A stretch of DNA of 64,000 nt from Perognathus longimembris pacificus (Eukaryota; Chordata; Mammalia; Rodentia; Heteromyidae): NCBI RefSeq assembly GCF_023159225.1, contig NC_063164.1, forward strand, positions 75,039,800 to 75,103,799. Reading direction: 5' to 3'. Under the pieces are notes generated by a model. That model did not search any database. It was given only the letters and a program-made list of their open reading frames with translations, and was not told the origin of the DNA. The position numbers and the translations under genes are program-made. Below are positions 1 through 12,229 of the stretch, in pieces; positions within the stretch are counted from its first letter, which is position 1, and the number at the start of each line of letters is the position of its first letter.

Positions 1-151
1 CAGGCCAGACTGACTATGAAAGTCTGGAGACTGTTTCGGCACATATATGTGATTATAGGAAATTAAAAACCTAAAACAGGCAGATTGTGGAATACCCATA
101 TGCCTGTATTTCAGGAACCTAGATCCTACCAAAAAATAGCCAGTGAAAATT

Positions 152-246
152 GGGCTGGATATATGGCTCCAGTGGTACAGTGGCAGCCTAACTAATATGA
201 GACATCAAGTTCAAACCCTGATACTGCCTAAGGGAAAAAACAAATC
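152..246 (+). mobile_element. ID-like SINE fragment, diverged
   Basis: The segment begins with 'gggctggatatatggctcc' and continues with 'agtggtacagtggcagcc' and 'gttcaaaccctgatactgcc', ending in an A-rich tail. This is the layout of an ID or tRNA-derived monomer, with an A-box region, a B-box region and a tail. It is clearly more diverged than the IDL-Geo copies elsewhere in the window, and no target duplication is visible. Confidence 0.6.
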
Positions 247-1884
247 CCTGATACTTGTGGAATGATATTGGAGTTCAGTTTGTTTGCATTAAGCACAGCT
301 CTTTGATATCATATCTAGATACAAAGTGTTCAAAGATAAAGCATTTCCTGAACTACAAACATAAAGGTACAAAATAACCCTCTGACATAAATATCTTTTA
401 AATATTCCATGGGAAACAAGAAGACTATGGGGAAGAAATGCAATTTCAGATGCCTGTTTTTAGAATCCTAGTTTTTACAACATTTAGTGTGAAATATATC
501 ACTTGTTGCAGAGAAATATTTTAGATCTTCACAATACTATATAACTCAACTCTCTTCCTTACCACCTCTTATTTAGTGATGTATAAAACCCATTAACTTT
601 TCCCCAGATACCTCAATTGTACAATAATCTTTACTCTTGACAGACACCAACTATGAGGCAGTTGATATTAATAGGCAGCTGACATCATTTTTATAAATTT
701 CTGTTGACACTATCTTTTACTTAATAGGACAATGATTGAATAAACCTGTCAGCTATTTCAACAAAATAAAAAAGGAACTTATTATAAACCCACAAAAGTA
801 CATTGATTGTGTCTACAAAAATATATAATTATAAAGTGTAAGTCAGGGACTGTTATTTTACACTTGACTTTGGTTATTTTGAGCACTTATATCTAGTTGT
901 GCTCATTGTTCAGGATACAATTTTATGTGTGTAGGGTAAGCAATTTTATAGTTTAATGAAAATAATTATAGTCTGAGTAGTATGAAGTGTATCTGATTCT
1001 GCTTCCCCCAAACAAGCTGTAATATAAATTATCATGATTTATTATGGTTATTCTGGTGGCTATGTTTGGAGTGGATTCTAGCAAGTAATAATGATTTAAA
1101 AATTGCAAAGAATAGCATTTCAAGCTATTTTCCCTAGATTTCATCTTTAATTTCTTTATAAAATGGATACACTTTCTACTGTGGTACAGTATGTGCTACT
1201 ATGAAGATGGTATTATTGTGCTGTGAATTTGACAGCTTACTCTAATCTACACCATTTGGTGAAATAATACATTTAAAAATCATTTTAATATATCATATGC
1301 CATTGTTGCTACTTACACTTCATTTTTTAGCCTATCACACATAAATCCATTTCAGCTGTTTGATGTGGCTTTACCTATTGTCGTCTGTTTGTACTTTTAA
1401 GCTTATGGTCAAAATTAGAGAAAGATATCATTTAAATTTTCTTCATAAATGAGAAATACTTTCAGAATTATCCACAATCTCCATAAATTCCTTTGAAGGA
1501 CATGAGAGGTTAGGGTAGAAAGCAGTAAACCCACGAAGTGCTGAAGGATTAGAATCCAGGCTCTCTTTCACTTATAGAGAATAAAGAATAGGGAATGTAT
1601 TGCTTAGTTTCATACTTCCAGTCTCTTCATTCTCTCATTTCTACCCATTCATTACAGAAAAAATTCTTGTTGAGAACCATCCACATACAATCTCATGTTA
1701 AATGGTCTCACTTTGTCCAAAAGATCAAACATTAAATCAACAATGTTTCAGATAACAAAATTTGCAGTGCTGCTCCTCATTGTGACATGGAGGCTATTTT
1801 GATCTTTGGATTTCATTATTAGCACAAAATTGGTTTATATTGCTTTCAGATTATAGAAGTATGATGAGTCTTTTTTATATTCGC
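247..1884. other. AT-rich stretch, nothing recognised
   Basis: I see no gene, RNA gene or repeat that I can name here. Open frames are short and coincide with AT-rich sequence on either strand. Confidence 0.5.
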
Positions 1885-2130
1885 ATCAGTTAGTTATACA
1901 AAGGTGTTTCATTTTAACAAGTACATTTATGGATAAAATGTATCTTAATCAGAATCACTTCCTCCATTATTCTCTTTCTTTATCTCTCTCCCTTACCCAA
2001 CCAGTCTCATCCAGTTTCCTTGTTCCATTTTCACACATACTTACATTATTTTTTTATTACATTTGCTGTCCTTCACTTTATCTCTTCCTCTATCCCTCTC
2101 CTACTACTACCCATTCCCTAGTCCAGAGGT
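1885..2130 (-). mobile_element. Old L1 3' end (minus strand), tentative
   Basis: On the plus strand, 'ttatacaaaggtgtttcat' is followed by a C/T-rich block with 'cctccattattctctttc' and further pyrimidine runs. The same order (end-of-element segment, then the complement of a purine-rich tract) occurs in the better L1 3' ends near 38.7 and 54.2 kb. It is strongly diverged and the boundaries are approximate. Confidence 0.4.
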
Positions 2131-2329
2131 TGTCTCTAGAATTGCCTGATCATTTAAATGACTGCTCCTCAAAGACTCAGTGGTCACTTGAAGTACATTA
2201 TTGGGAAGATATCACTTCAGAAATCAGTCATAAAGGAGCTCATCACCATAGGTGAACTCCTAAATATCCAAACCTGAGCAAAATATACCTTTTTAAATAA
2301 AATCACCCTGGTTCAGATATTATGTTATA

Positions 2330-2490
2330 GAACTGAAAAGTAGAGATAATTCAGGTCCAGTTTTACATGCTGTGTGATTGTAACTAAGCTATTTAAACAT
2401 TTGAGATTTCTGATTCCAAATTAGAAACTATGGCAATATTTCTTACCCTAAAGGATTGTTGGAAGAATTACCACTACCTATGATATATGT
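2330..2490 (+). mobile_element. MIR SINE fragment
   Basis: The segment 'gctgtgtgattgtaactaag' followed by 'aggattgttggaagaatta' keeps the order of the MIR core and downstream part (the 'gctgtgtgacctt' core, then 'ggttgttgtgaggatta'). Identity is low, as expected for a family predating the placental radiation. Confidence 0.55.
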
Positions 2491-2504
2491 TCTTATGTCC
2501 CCTT

Positions 2505-2885
2505 CTATTTGGTGCTTTACAGTCTCCATCCAACACCTTTACCATGTATCTCTAGCCTCCAGCTCCATCAGTGGAATGCACTCCACCTAGACCTGAAACT
2601 CCACCCTGCCCTTCACAAAGAGAAGAGAACTCTCCTGCCCACCCCTCAGCTCTCAGCCCAGAACTAAATTCCACCCTGCCTACTCACTGTCTCAGAGAGC
2701 AGCTGCACATGCAGAATACCTCCCACCTCTAGTCCCAACTATGTAAGGATGCCCTGAACAGAAACAGGCGCCATTTCCCCTCTCCCATGAGGGAGATGGC
2801 CTTTTCAGCCCCACTGACAAGAAACTCCTTTGCTGTATGTGATTGTGTCCATGGGGTCCTCTGAGAAGGGTGTGTTCAGTACTAA
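2505..2885. repeat. GC-richer block, possible old solo LTR
   Basis: This block is visibly richer in C and G than its surroundings ('cagaccctgaaac'-type and 'ctcccatgagggagatggcc' segments). It ends abruptly into AT-rich DNA near 2885. The sharp composition edges and length of about 380 bp suggest an LTR or another foreign repeat, but I could not identify terminal TG/CA ends, a target duplication or a family. Confidence 0.25.
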
Positions 2886-3988
2886 CAAGTTGTTCACAGT
2901 ATTTGGTATACTTACACCATTGGTAACTAATGGTATCAAATTTTCAAATAAAGGATAGAATAAAGCTTGTTTCCTAAGCAAGTCATGGCCAGGACATGAT
3001 CTAATAAACTATATACCACAAAAGTAACAATTAACTATTGTTTTTTATTTAATAGGTTGTTTTCTGTTTACTGATATTAGCATTGGTTTTGCTGTTTAGT
3101 ACCTTAATTAGCTGCACATAAATTAATGATAATGATATCTGGGAAGTGTTCAAGTAACACAGACTTCTGAGATCCATTTTAAACCCACCATATCAAAATG
3201 TCTTGAGGGCTGGCTGAGAAATCTAAGTTTTAAATTGTTCTACAGGTGTATCTGATGAGCAACTATGTTGAGGAAACTACATTAAATGACCCATGTCAAG
3301 GTTAAGTTCAGTGATACTTGCAATACCTTCCTGTTTAACCCAGTTCCAAGACTTCAGTACAAAAGACTGACCTTGATCTAGCAGAAGAGCAATTAACTAC
3401 TATCTGTCTTTATTCATCCATATAAAAAAGGGCAGTGAAAGATAACACTGGGTCATTTAAGCACTCTTTTCACAATGCTCTTCTTAATATGCTATTTTTA
3501 TGTCAATTTGCCATCATCTAAAACCTCAGAGGCATTTTTCTTAAAAAAATAAAAAAAAAGTATGTTGGGATGTAGGATTTTCAGCTTCAGGTCAAAGATG
3601 CTCTCTACCTTATTTAGACACTGCTACCAAGTGGAGAGTTTTTACCACACAGATGTCAAGGAGCCATTCTCTCTATCTTGATTTATTCAGTTTGAGTGTG
3701 GCTTACCCAGCAGACTCTGATGTTTGAGAGTAATGTGAGTGAGTGGGTATAGAGAAGAATGAGCAGTTCTGTTTCCTCCTTCCTCAGGTATAACTTCCAA
3801 GTTCCTCTGGACCTCAGATCCACAAAGGCACTTCAACACTGGAAGTTACTGTGTGGCCAATTCCATGCATATAAGATAGCACCAAAGGGCATATAGTAGG
3901 TAATTCAAAATGCAGACAATAATTACAATAGTATCCATTGAACAATTGTAATCTAGACACAGTCTAATTCTTCTGCATATATGCAACA
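2886..3988. other. No recognisable feature
   Basis: The stretch is AT-rich to mixed sequence. There is a short A-rich run near 3543-3560. I recognise no gene or repeat. Confidence 0.5.
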
Positions 3989-4135
3989 AAGCCAAGTGCA
4001 GTGGCCTATGCTTACAATCCCAGCTACTCAGAAAGCCAAAGTAGAAGTCACAAATTAGAGTCCAATTTGAGCAACATAGTGAAACTGCATTTCAAAACCA
4101 AAATATAAAACAAAGAAAACAAAAAGGAGTAACAA
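3989..4135 (+). mobile_element. B1-like (7SL-derived) SINE
   Basis: The start 'agccaagtgcagtggccta' followed by 'caatcccagctactcagaa' matches the layout of the 7SL-derived B1/Alu left arm. It ends in an A-rich tail with 'aaaccaaaatataaaac'. The copy is moderately diverged. Confidence 0.65.
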
Positions 4136-4505
4136 AAAAATTGTTACTTCATAGCTAACCAAACAAAAAGAAAGCAAGTCAGATGTTGCTATTGAACTCA
4201 GGTGGTTAGACAATAGAAGTATACTTTTAATTCATTTTTTTTCCTATAGCCACTCTACAGGTGGACATTATCATAGTTTTACTAGTGATGAAATCCAACA
4301 GTACAAAGCAAATATATGAAGAAAAATTTAAACCATTATAGTTAAATTATTTGTGGAGTTATTAAGTACATTATGAATACAAAGTACAAAGTTGAATTTA
4401 TTTCATTGTTAATTCCTTATCCTAGAATATAACATCTTCCTGTCTATGGAAACAATGTGTCAACAATCAGTCCTGACTATTGTTTAGATCAAATTGTTTA
4501 CTGTT
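4136..4505. other. No recognisable feature
   Basis: AT-rich DNA between a B1-like SINE and a possible LTR fragment. I recognise nothing in it. Confidence 0.45.
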
Positions 4506-4509
4506 TTAC

Positions 4510-4720
4510 TTTGCAGGGGTAGTTGTTGTTGGGGAAGGGGGTGCACCACACCCATATGTTTGAGAGAAAAGACACAGACAGAGACATAGAGGCAGGACAG
4601 ACAGGGCTCTAGAGACAAATCGACCGACAGCAAGCTTGTATACTGTGTTATTTTCATTCAACTTTTCTAACTGGCAAGTTCCCTTGCATTGCTCACATTC
4701 TTCCCTAATAAAACACAACT
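4510..4720 (-). repeat. Possible LTR fragment
   Basis: The block is GC-richer than its neighbours. On the plus strand it contains 'gtgcaccacacccatatg', then a purine-rich 'agacacagacagagacatag', then 'aagcttgtatactgtg'. Purine-rich and polyadenylation-like segments in this order resemble reverse-oriented rodent retroviral LTRs, but I cannot name a family. An overlapping 70-codon minus-strand frame has no recognisable product. Confidence 0.25.
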
Positions 4721-5180
4721 CAAGTTATAACCTATGTCAATAGGGCAGTTTTCTCTAAAATTACCAGCTAAACTTTCAGATAATCTCAAGAACTCTGATA
4801 TGCTGTTAAATACAATGTCCACAAGCTACACTGTCAATTTGATATGTGGTTTAGCACAAAATAAGCCATGTTGTAAGTGAAAATACACTTCGAGTGGTTA
4901 AAGATCTCTTTATGAAAATAATCCTACCCTTTTACTTATATTTTGAAATAAAAATGATTATCTTTGAAATAAATCCTACCTGATTAATTTTATGCTTCTT
5001 AATGTAACCAGAAAACTTAAAATTTCCTATGTGCCTAACATTTGTGACTCAAATTTTGAAGTGTATTCTTCTAAAGCTAATGAGTTTTCTGGAAGTTTCT
5101 GAATATTCAGTGTACCATACTATCTAGGTGGTAATTTATCTAATTTTTCAAAGCCTCATTCACTGAAGATAATAACACTG
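4721..5180. other. No recognisable feature
   Basis: AT-rich sequence with no repeat or gene that I can name. Confidence 0.45.
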
Positions 5181-5442
5181 TTTTATTTTATTTATTTATT
5201 AATGTCAGTTCTGGGCTTGAACTCAGGGCCTACGATCTGTTGCTAAGCTTCTTTTTTTTTTTCCTGGCTGAAGGCTAGGACTCTACAACTTGAACTATAG
5301 CTTCACTTCTGGCTTTTTTGCTAGGTTAGTGGAGATAACAGTCTCATGGGTTTTCTGGCCCAAGCTAGCTTCAAACCATGATTCTCAGATCTCTGCCTCC
5401 TAAGTAGCAAGGATTAGAAGGCTGAGCCACCAGTGCCCCCCA
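5181..5442 (-). mobile_element. B4-type composite SINE (B1 + ID)
   Basis: On the plus strand the copy starts with a T/A-rich tail (5181-5200), then 'ctgggcttgaactcagggcc' (complement of the ID-like right half), then 'gactctacaacttgaacta'. The B1-like half follows, 'agatctctgcctcctaagta', ending at 'gccaccagtgcccc'. The element therefore points to the minus strand. The same arrangement recurs at 22.5, 43.5, 51.4 and 55.6 kb. Confidence 0.75.
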
Positions 5443-6917
5443 ACATTTTTTAAGCTTATAGGAAGTAAATGTATGATGCATTCAAATTTCCAGTGGCAAA
5501 CAATATTTCTCAAATCCTTCTTCATCCTTTATGTCCAAAGCTACTGTTTTCTGAGTTTGCTGTAGAAATTACCTGCTATTATAACTTCAGATTTCCAGAA
5601 CTGGATCATGTTTCTCAATGATCTTCTTCACTCCAGGTGTTTCTCCAAAACTTTGCTCAATAAACCCTAAACACAGTCATTAAACTAAAAAATTTACCAT
5701 GCTGACAGCCATTTAAAAAAATATTTAACCAAACATGAGTTTGAAAAAAAATCTAATCATTTATCTTTTCCTGTCTACTCCACATAGAGATCATTTATAA
5801 ATCTCTTCAAACACTAGAGTAAATGCCACTTTACTCAAATTACTGGTTAATAAATAAGCAATAATCAGGTGATTTATCAAAAAGGATTGAACCAAGTAAA
5901 TTGAAAATGATAGATTAAACTGAGATAAATCAATCAACAAGTTAAGTAATTCTTTCATCTTTAGTAAGTATTATTACAAAGAAGTACATAGAAAATTATC
6001 ACCCTAAAATTGTTAAACTCACCCTAAAATTGTTAAACTCAAATTAAATATAAACTTTATGATAGTATAATACTATATATTAAGTTGACAATAGCAAAGA
6101 TGTCATTATTCCTAGTCTGTTGACAGGAATAAATTTAGGATTAAAAAATAGTTAACACACCTAACAAAAATAAATGTATTTATGACCTAACTCACAGGGT
6201 GATTTTGTCTCCAGGAGTTTTCTCATGCACATTACTCTAAGGGAAATTTCATACTTTTGATAAATGCTGTCAGTTATAAGGTTTGATATTAAAAATCTGG
6301 GATAGAAATGTGTGAAATTTTGCATTTTTATAGTTTTTTCACATAAGCAAGAAAGTTAAATTACCATAAGCACCCATACATGCTGAAGATTTATTTAGAA
6401 GGTACCTGAAAAGTAGAACCCATACGTCCATATTACTTAAAATAAACTCCAGTAAAATACCCCTTAGTAGCAAATATTTTTGACATGGTTTGCCAGGTTA
6501 TATTACTAGAAAATGAGGGATGGTGGTTCATTTTAAGAGTACACATGCTATAAAACAAATGCTTATCTTGGGGGTTTATTTATATTCTTAGTAAATATCT
6601 TTAAACAGAGATGTTTATTGCATAAGGAAATTTAAGCAAAAGCAAATAGTTCCCCAAACCTTGAATGATATCTAACATATTGTAGGTGGTAGGATCCTAA
6701 TTCTATTATTTCAGTACTTGGAATGTTGGGTGCTCAGTAGTAGAGAATGGAATTAATTGGCTAGCATAGTTTCATAATGAAAAGATTATTCAGCAAATGC
6801 AGTTATTTCTATATTTACTGACGATAACTTCCATGTGTTATTCAGTTACAGGCAATTATTACAGGAACAATAACTCATGTACCAATTCAGGAAGACATCA
6901 TATTGGAGTTTGTTAAC
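5443..6917. other. AT-rich stretch with one small tandem duplication
   Basis: The only structure I see is a perfect 20-bp tandem duplication at 6000-6039. Otherwise there is no gene or recognisable repeat. Confidence 0.5.
6000..6039. repeat. 20-bp tandem duplication, two copies
   Basis: The unit 'caccctaaaattgttaaact' occurs twice back to back (6000-6019 and 6020-6039) without mismatch. This is a small local duplication with no evident function. Confidence 0.85.
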
Positions 6918-6966
6918 ATACACACATACATTCACACACACACATACACACACACATACACACACC
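6918..6966. repeat. (CA)n microsatellite, interrupted
   Basis: Runs of CA are interrupted by 'cata' and 'catt' steps. Confidence 0.9.
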
Positions 6967-7450
6967 TATGAACTTTCCTGGAATTGCAGTTGGATAAATA
7001 TTTAAAATGGTTTGCATATGGCTGAAGAGCAAAGAACAACCCCAACATAAGACTCCAGTGCAAATATCTAGACTTAAGACATTAAATCATACTAAAATAC
7101 CAAAAAAGCTGCTACCAGATTACTAAGCAGAAGAGAAAACAGACAATGAAGATGTGTCTTCTTATTTTCCAAAAATACAGGTAAAATTACCTGATCTGCT
7201 TCCTCAATGACTTTTGAGTTACCAATGTATTTTCCACTCTGCATTTGATGAAATTTTTTAGAGCTTCTCCAGTAATTGAAAGATCAAAACTCCCTTAAAT
7301 CCTTGTAAAATGCTTCTATTTGCTGATTTTGTGGCTCTTGTAGTGTGCAGATGGAAATAACATAAATAGCATCTTAAAATCACAACCTCTGCACAATAGA
7401 TAAGTAGATTCAGATGAGCTGTGATACTGTGATACAGTGCAAGGCTTTGT

Positions 7451-7462
7451 AATAATAATAAC

Positions 7463-7499
<37 letters not shown>
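7451..7499. repeat. (AAT)n microsatellite
   Basis: About 16 AAT units with one interruption ('aac') near the start. Overlapping open frames of poly-Leu or poly-Ile on the minus strand are artefacts of this repeat. Confidence 0.95.
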
Positions 7500-8078
7500 G
7501 CACAAATCATGATCTTAAAGGGTGCTGAATACTAAGTAAATTTCATTTGGGCACCTTTGTATTGTTTGATATCATTGGAATCCCCAAATACTCTGAAGAT
7601 TCTTCAAGTAAAGGGACTTTTTCAGAAAACTATCTTCATGTGATTTTTGACTCAGTCTCAATAGATCTGAATGTTTAACAGATCTGATCCAAACTGCCAA
7701 GAGCTCTGATTCTTCCCATCTGTCACGAGGTTATTTGTTCAAGACAAAGAATAAGACACAACATCAGTTTAATTTATTATTTTTTGCTTTTTATGCTTTT
7801 TTATATTGTCTATTGAACAGTAAGCTAGATACTTCCAGACCTACTGGATTTTGAATCCTTAATTTTTATCTGAACCAACTTCCCTCATAGTGACAGAAAC
7901 AGAATAGTTTGGAACACCTTTAGGATGCTCACTCATTTCCTTTTCTCTCTTCTTACCTACTCTTTATTCCCCTTATGTTTCCATTCCTTTTATCCTCTCG
8001 GTCTCCTCTTGTATAAAAGAAATGCCATAAACAAACAGAGAAATTATAGGATATAACATCTTTACTTTTGGGGACTAC
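7500..8078. other. No recognisable feature
   Basis: AT-rich DNA. A pyrimidine-rich part near 7930-8010 could be the worn complement of an L1 3' purine tract, but I cannot support that. Confidence 0.4.
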
Positions 8079-8217
8079 TTTACTAAAAGAAAGTGGGAAA
8101 AATAAAGTTAAAAGTTTCCTATGAACTATCTCATTTGTATTTACAGAATTTACTAAAGGAAAGTGGGAAAATTAAAGTTAAAAGTTCCTATGAACTATCT
8201 CATTTGTATTTACAGAA
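8079..8217. repeat. Tandem duplication, about 70-bp unit, two copies
   Basis: Unit 1 is 8079-8148 and unit 2 is 8149-8217. Both contain 'aagtgggaaaa', 'aaagttaaaagtt', 'cctatgaactatctcattt' and 'gtatttacagaa', and they differ by about three substitutions or single-base indels. High identity in unconstrained DNA points to a fairly recent local duplication. A 62-codon frame runs through unit 2 but has no recognisable homology. Confidence 0.9.
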
Positions 8218-10150
8218 TTAAAGGACTTCTTCAAGAACATGTTCTTTTATCTCACCTTGTCTCATTAAAATATAGGATAGCAGCAGTAAAGCTAAAAGTA
8301 AATATACATGCAGTTTATCAGTGTAAGGAAGCCATAAATCTCCCTCCCTGATAACAGCTATACTACAGCTATCATTTGAATAGTGCAGCTGCCACAATAA
8401 TTTCAAATTTTATAGTTAAAAAGCAGTCAAAACTTTAATGTTACAGTAGAGGTAGATATACACTGTGCAATAAATAAGCATTATCTAATGAATAAATGAA
8501 GCATGTTCATTTTTTTCCTTGGGCATACTATAGCACATATCTCATCACTGTGATATGTCACAATAGAACTCATTATACATGGAAGCCTAATACAAAAGTC
8601 TGATTTATACTAATTAGTTTAGTTTTCACTGAGCAATCCTGAAAACCCTTGGCCTCAGAAGAGAATCTACCTTCATCTTTAAGAGAAAAAAAGAAAATCC
8701 CCTTTCCTTCAAATATGAGTCTAATGGATCTTTGGGGGGGGGGATTAGGTGCCATTTTACTTCCATTTTTTTAACTTGCAGCTTGATAAGAAAGTGAAAA
8801 TTATGTGCATTTTGGGGAACTCATTTGTCTGAGGCTTAAACCTAAAGTGACTACATCCACAATGAGCTTATTCAGGGCCACATGATCCCAATCTCAATAT
8901 GGCAGCATGAAGCTTCTCCTGCCTTCCCTCTGCACTTTGTGCCATGTTGTTTCTGAGCTGGGCATTAAACTTCCCCAATGCAAATTTTTTTTCCCTTTTC
9001 ACACATTTTGAAAGAGCAAGCTTCCTCTGTGGAAGAAAAGAAGGGTGCAGATAAAGAAGAAAAATAAATAAAAGAATGTAGGGCTTGTTTTAGGTAATTT
9101 TAAGGCAACATTGTTTCTATTCTGGGATCTTTATTAAATATAAAACAGGAAGCATAACACATAAAAATGCAAGAGACTCTGCCCATCCCCCATCTTTGTA
9201 AAGATCTTTTATCCCAACCATTTTTAAAACTCTCTTATAGAGCACACCATATCTATGGATGCCTTGCATTTTATGTTTTACTTATACATGTCACACTATG
9301 TTGAGGTAACTAGACTGGGGCAACACTAAGTAAACTCTTTTCATTTCTGACCTCTTCCTCTTGCTCCTAAGTGTCCCTCAGTTTAAATATTTTTCTCATA
9401 GCATCCCTATCTGAAATATGGACAGACCAGTTCTAGGATTATAACAAATAAACAGAAAGCATATAACCTGCAACATCATAAGACTGTAAGTGGAGTTCTA
9501 CTTCTAGCCATACTTATCTCATCACCATCAAACTGTGTCCCTGTAAGAAAATCATACTAAAAAAGAAAAGAAAAAGAAAGAAGAACTTACACACAACCTT
9601 ATTTAATATATCATGCCTCCTAGGTAATCTCTCCAAAGATAGGGACTATACACACCAGTAATATTGGCTGTATCACTGTCTGAAGAAATGCAGTAAATTT
9701 AATAAAGGTCAGGTACAATTCTCCCAGAATATGCATTGTCAAATAATATATTCAGAACATTTTGGAAAATCCATTTAAACAATGATAAGTCTCAGACTTC
9801 TAAATATATAAACCATATAAATAGAAAAAATACTTACAGTTTCTTGAATACTTACAATGAATATACAAAGTTATTGGCATATGTATGCTTTCTCAAAGAA
9901 AGAGAGTTCAATGGACAATTGGCTCCAGGTTCTCAGTGAAGAAGTGATCCATTGAGGCACCAAGATGGCAATGTTCAACACATGCTTTTACTTGGTTGCC
10001 ATGCCAACATGACCAGGAGGTGTTACATGCTCTCCATTCTGTGGAAAGAAAAGTGAGACTCATTTTCTGCCACTTGAGCATGAGAGTTTTCATTACTCAG
10101 AGATAGTGAAAGTGACTTTAAACCTAGAGATCATCATGAACATGGTCTTG
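8218..10150. other. No recognisable feature over about 1.9 kb
   Basis: I see no gene, SINE or L1 part that I can name. Minor low-complexity sequence is present: a G run near 8735-8745 and an A/G-rich run near 9557-9582. Confidence 0.45.
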
Positions 10151-10386
10151 AAGAAATGAAAAGGGCTGGGGATATAGCCTAGTGGCAAGAGTGCCTGCCT
10201 CGGATACACGAGGCCCTAGGTTCGATTCCCCAGCACCACATATACAGAAAACGGCCAGAAGCGGCGCTGTGGCTCAAGTGGCAGAGTGCTAGCCTTGAGC
10301 GGGAAGAAGCCAGGGACAGTGCTCAGGCCCTGAGTCCAAGGCCCAGGACTGGCCAAAAAAAAAAAAAAAAAAAAAAGAAATGAAAA
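10151..10386 (+). mobile_element. Young IDL-Geo dimeric SINE with target duplication
   Basis: The left monomer begins 'gggctggggatatagcctag' and carries a pol III B-box-like 'ggttcgattcc'. The right monomer carries 'gcgctgtggctcaagtgg' and ends '...aggactggcc' before a poly(A) tail of about 22. The flanking 'aagaaatgaaaa' occurs before the element (10151-10162) and directly after the tail (10375-10386), a 12-bp target duplication typical of L1-driven insertion. The body differs from the copy at 46.3 kb at only about two positions, so both belong to a recently active subfamily. Open frames crossing it are not genes. Confidence 0.92.
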
Positions 10387-12028
10387 CACCTGGAATATTT
10401 GAGCAAAAGTCAGTGGTGTTGTACCTGATATGTAGGACAACTGTGCAGTGGAGAGAAAAAAGAAAAACAGAGATAATACGCAAAACACCAGAGTGTCATT
10501 TGTCAGTTGATGAATGAATTTGGAAATTGAATCATGATGTAAGGACAAAATAAATTCTCTTTGGGGAAAGAAGAAAGAATGAGATGTATATCTTCTCCTC
10601 CTATCTTATTTTGAATTCATAGTCTACTTCTATATTTTAAACATATGCTCAAAGAAACAGACCATTTTACAAAGAAATGCTTTTGTATATGTGTACATAC
10701 ACATTATGTATCCATACACACATAAACACAAATATATCTGTTATTTTAATCTTGGGATATAAGGATTGTTTTTCTTCGGACGAGCACATTTTGTCCCAAA
10801 AAGCAGAATGAACTTTTTTTTTTCAAACCCCAGAGGGAGTATGTACTGCCTATCTCTGGAATACCTGAAAGAATTGGAATACCTGTGGAAAAATATCATT
10901 GAAAGCTTTAGACAATAAAAAGGAGTAATAAACAACAATTCTACCAAGGGAAGACCTCTGCAGTCTCCTAATCAAGACTCTGAGTATAGAAAGAGATTCC
11001 TTTCCTATATTTTAGTAATTTAACAATCACTAGAGCTTCAATTTTGAAGTTAGTATAATCTTCCATGGATTGAAATGTACATTTTAAACTAAATCTCAAA
11101 AAGCCTACATGGGAGACGAAATGAGGAAATCAAGTAAGGGCTCTGTATTGAAAGGAGATAGGAGAGAAAGTAAAATTCTGTTTCTGACTCCAAAACATAA
11201 CCACTAAAAAATCATGTGATTTGAATAATGAAAAGAATTCAGTCCCATTGTCAGAGAAGTCCATGTGATAAACAATTCCATTCCCAATTTGCTTTCATTA
11301 GAAACATTGTGGCATGGCAGCAAATACATACAGTAACTATTGCCAGATAATGACAAATATCTGATTTCTTTTTTCACCTTGCAGTCTAAGTTGCTAGTTT
11401 TACATTTACAAGGAAATTGTTAACTCCAATATGAAACACTGGCATTTAGAAAAATATAGAAATTACTCACTTCCCTGAAATTCTACATGACAAATTAGTA
11501 CTATGCTTTAACTTCCATAAATGTAACTGCAACAGAGTTTTCATAAACATTCTTGAGATGTTCTGGAGTAACTTTATTTTGGTACCCTACTTTTCCTGCT
11601 GAAACAAATGAAAAGGTTGGCTGATGTAGTCAAAATAAAGCACTTCTGGTGACTCTAACATCATTTATTAAAATAATGATTCATGTGGAATCATAAGACA
11701 CAAAATCATATTTCTACAAGAAAAACCTATTACCCATAGCATGATTATTTTGTGTTAAATAAAAATATTTATGATTGTAGATTACTGAGTGTTGTAGGAT
11801 AAGATTCTGACCTTGATTATTCAGAAGTGTATGGTATATTACGTAAAGGAGGTATTTTTACTAATAATTCTTATCTTGTTTGTAATGATTTTAACCTGGA
11901 AGTAGAGTGTGGATTTCTTTCTTATAATTCAAAATAAGTGACTTAATAAATATACAAAGATAATTTTATTTAGTTTGGGGTAGGCCTTTAAAATAAAACA
12001 GCTAAGTACGACAGCCAACAACCAACAA
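10387..12028. other. No recognisable feature over about 1.6 kb
   Basis: AT-rich sequence in which I recognise no gene, RNA gene or interspersed repeat. Confidence 0.45.
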
Positions 12029-12100
<72 letters not shown>

Positions 12101-12113
12101 TCCCTCTCTCTCT
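12029..12113. repeat. (TC)n microsatellite
   Basis: About 80 bp of almost pure CT dinucleotide, with a 'ttc' near the start and 'ccctctccc' variants near the end. It gives a homopurine-homopyrimidine mirror tract. Confidence 0.95.
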
Positions 12114-12229
12114 TCTGCAGGGCAAGAGCTCTCCAGAGCTGACCATTTTCCTGGCATCATCTTAATCTTGTCCTTTGTCATAGCATTGCACTGTTAACTC
12201 TAAAAGTTTCTGCACTAAAAAGTGAGGAG

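Noticed and set aside
6918..6966. Regularly spaced short repeats considered as a CRISPR-like array
   Set aside because: It is an interrupted CA microsatellite in a mammalian genome. No array of spaced repeats exists in the window.
7258..7510. Minus-strand frames with poly-Leu and poly-Ile runs that look like signal peptides
   Set aside because: They are translations of the (AAT)n microsatellite in different phases.
10201..10232. tRNA-gene-like A and B boxes
   Set aside because: They belong to the tRNA-derived left monomer of the IDL-Geo SINE. There is no full cloverleaf with an intact acceptor stem.
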